From Escarpia spicata (lineage: Eukaryota; Annelida; Polychaeta; Sabellida; Siboglinidae), in NCBI GenBank assembly GCA_963995525.1, contig OZ023214.1, forward strand, positions 17,844,826-17,908,825: 64,000 nucleotides of DNA, read 5' to 3'. Positions 63,448 to 64,000 of the stretch are shown here, piece after piece (the stretch's first letter is position 1; each line of letters opens with the position of its first letter). Position numbers and translations under genes: made by a program. A model generated the notes under the pieces. The model did no database searches. It was given only the letters and a program-made list of their open reading frames with translations, and was not told where the DNA came from.

Positions 63448-64000
63448 AAAATAAATAAGAGTAAACGTTTATCAGTTAATATTACATTTAGGCAAATAAT
63501 AGAGTGTGAATGGACGTAGATCGACCGATATTTTTTGATATCAGCATATTAATGTATATGAACGTTCTTCTGATGGGTGGGTGGGATGGGGAAAAATTAT
63601 TAAAAGTTATTTTATCTGTGATAGGACATCGATGTTCTGAGATAATACGTAGTAGTGGTAGTAGTAATATTTTATTGGGATAGCCTGAGAGCCATTCATC
63701 ATCGTTACCCGGATTACTGGGCTTTTTAATACGTAAGGAAACAGCCGTAGTGCTGCAACAGATATCAGCCGTGTCTAATTTGTGTGTTCAGTTATTGTAG
63801 TGGTTCCAAACCAAGACATTTGGAATTTACACACACACGCGCGCGCGCGCGCATGCATACACACACGCACGGAATTTCGCGTTTGTTACTAAGGTGGATT
63901 GCGTTAGTAAAGCATAAGTGGTCAATATAGAGTTGGTTTTCCCATAGGCGACCATGTTAATTATAATAAAACGTGACCAATAAAATGTCTTAAACTTCTC

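Larger units (their letters stand above)
54413..64000 (+). repeat. Tandem unit 3, cut by the window end
   Basis: Matches unit 1 to about 32209. It differs by a composite transposon insertion (60636-62454), a deletion of about 500 bp joining 62678 to 62679, and one fewer galaxin repeat. More units may follow. Confidence 0.93.

Overview
The window looks like animal nuclear DNA. Genes are split by introns, there are very long (GT)n, (CT)n and (CA)n microsatellites, and fragments of many non-LTR retrotransposons and DNA transposons are present. Galaxin-like di-cysteine proteins and the repeat mix point to a marine invertebrate, perhaps a lophotrochozoan such as a mollusc, annelid or brachiopod. 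That placement is inference. A 200-base run of N lies at 16301-16500.

The left part (1-23.8 kb) holds two recognisable single-copy gene signals in transposon-rich DNA. The first is a plus-strand Dexras/Rhes (RASD)-type small GTPase, visible as four exons between 7131 and 11642; its last exons were not found. A 32-bp minisatellite begins inside the end of its exon 2 and copies the splice donor along with it. The second is a short signal-peptide exon at 16768-16804. Its phase and content fit an exon at 24618-24895, and together they encode a predicted 104-residue secreted protein with 12 cysteines after the signal peptide. Between and around these lie LINE fragments of several families, a Tc1 scrap, a clean hAT element inserted in a LINE with an 8-bp target duplication, and MITEs.

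The right part (23.8-64 kb) is a direct tandem array of a unit of about 15 kb. Two units are complete (23834-38849 and 38850-54412) and a third runs off the window (54413-64000). Each unit carries, in order: the cysteine-rich terminal exon (+); a convergent candidate gene (-) whose upstream block shows no difference by eye in all three copies; a galaxin-like secreted protein (-); a TATA-box region with a candidate first exon (+); a short cysteine-containing candidate terminal exon (+); a 22-bp minisatellite; a LINE fragment; a second TATA region; a fold-back element; and a pogo/Tigger-like transposase piece at the unit boundary. Units 2 and 3 share changes not found in unit 1, so they look like the younger pair.

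No operons, CRISPR arrays or bacterial signals are present. How the genes work together is not proven. The shared theme is small secreted cysteine-rich proteins multiplied by a recent segmental duplication, in which only the first cysteine-rich terminal exon has a visible signal-peptide exon upstream in its own flank.
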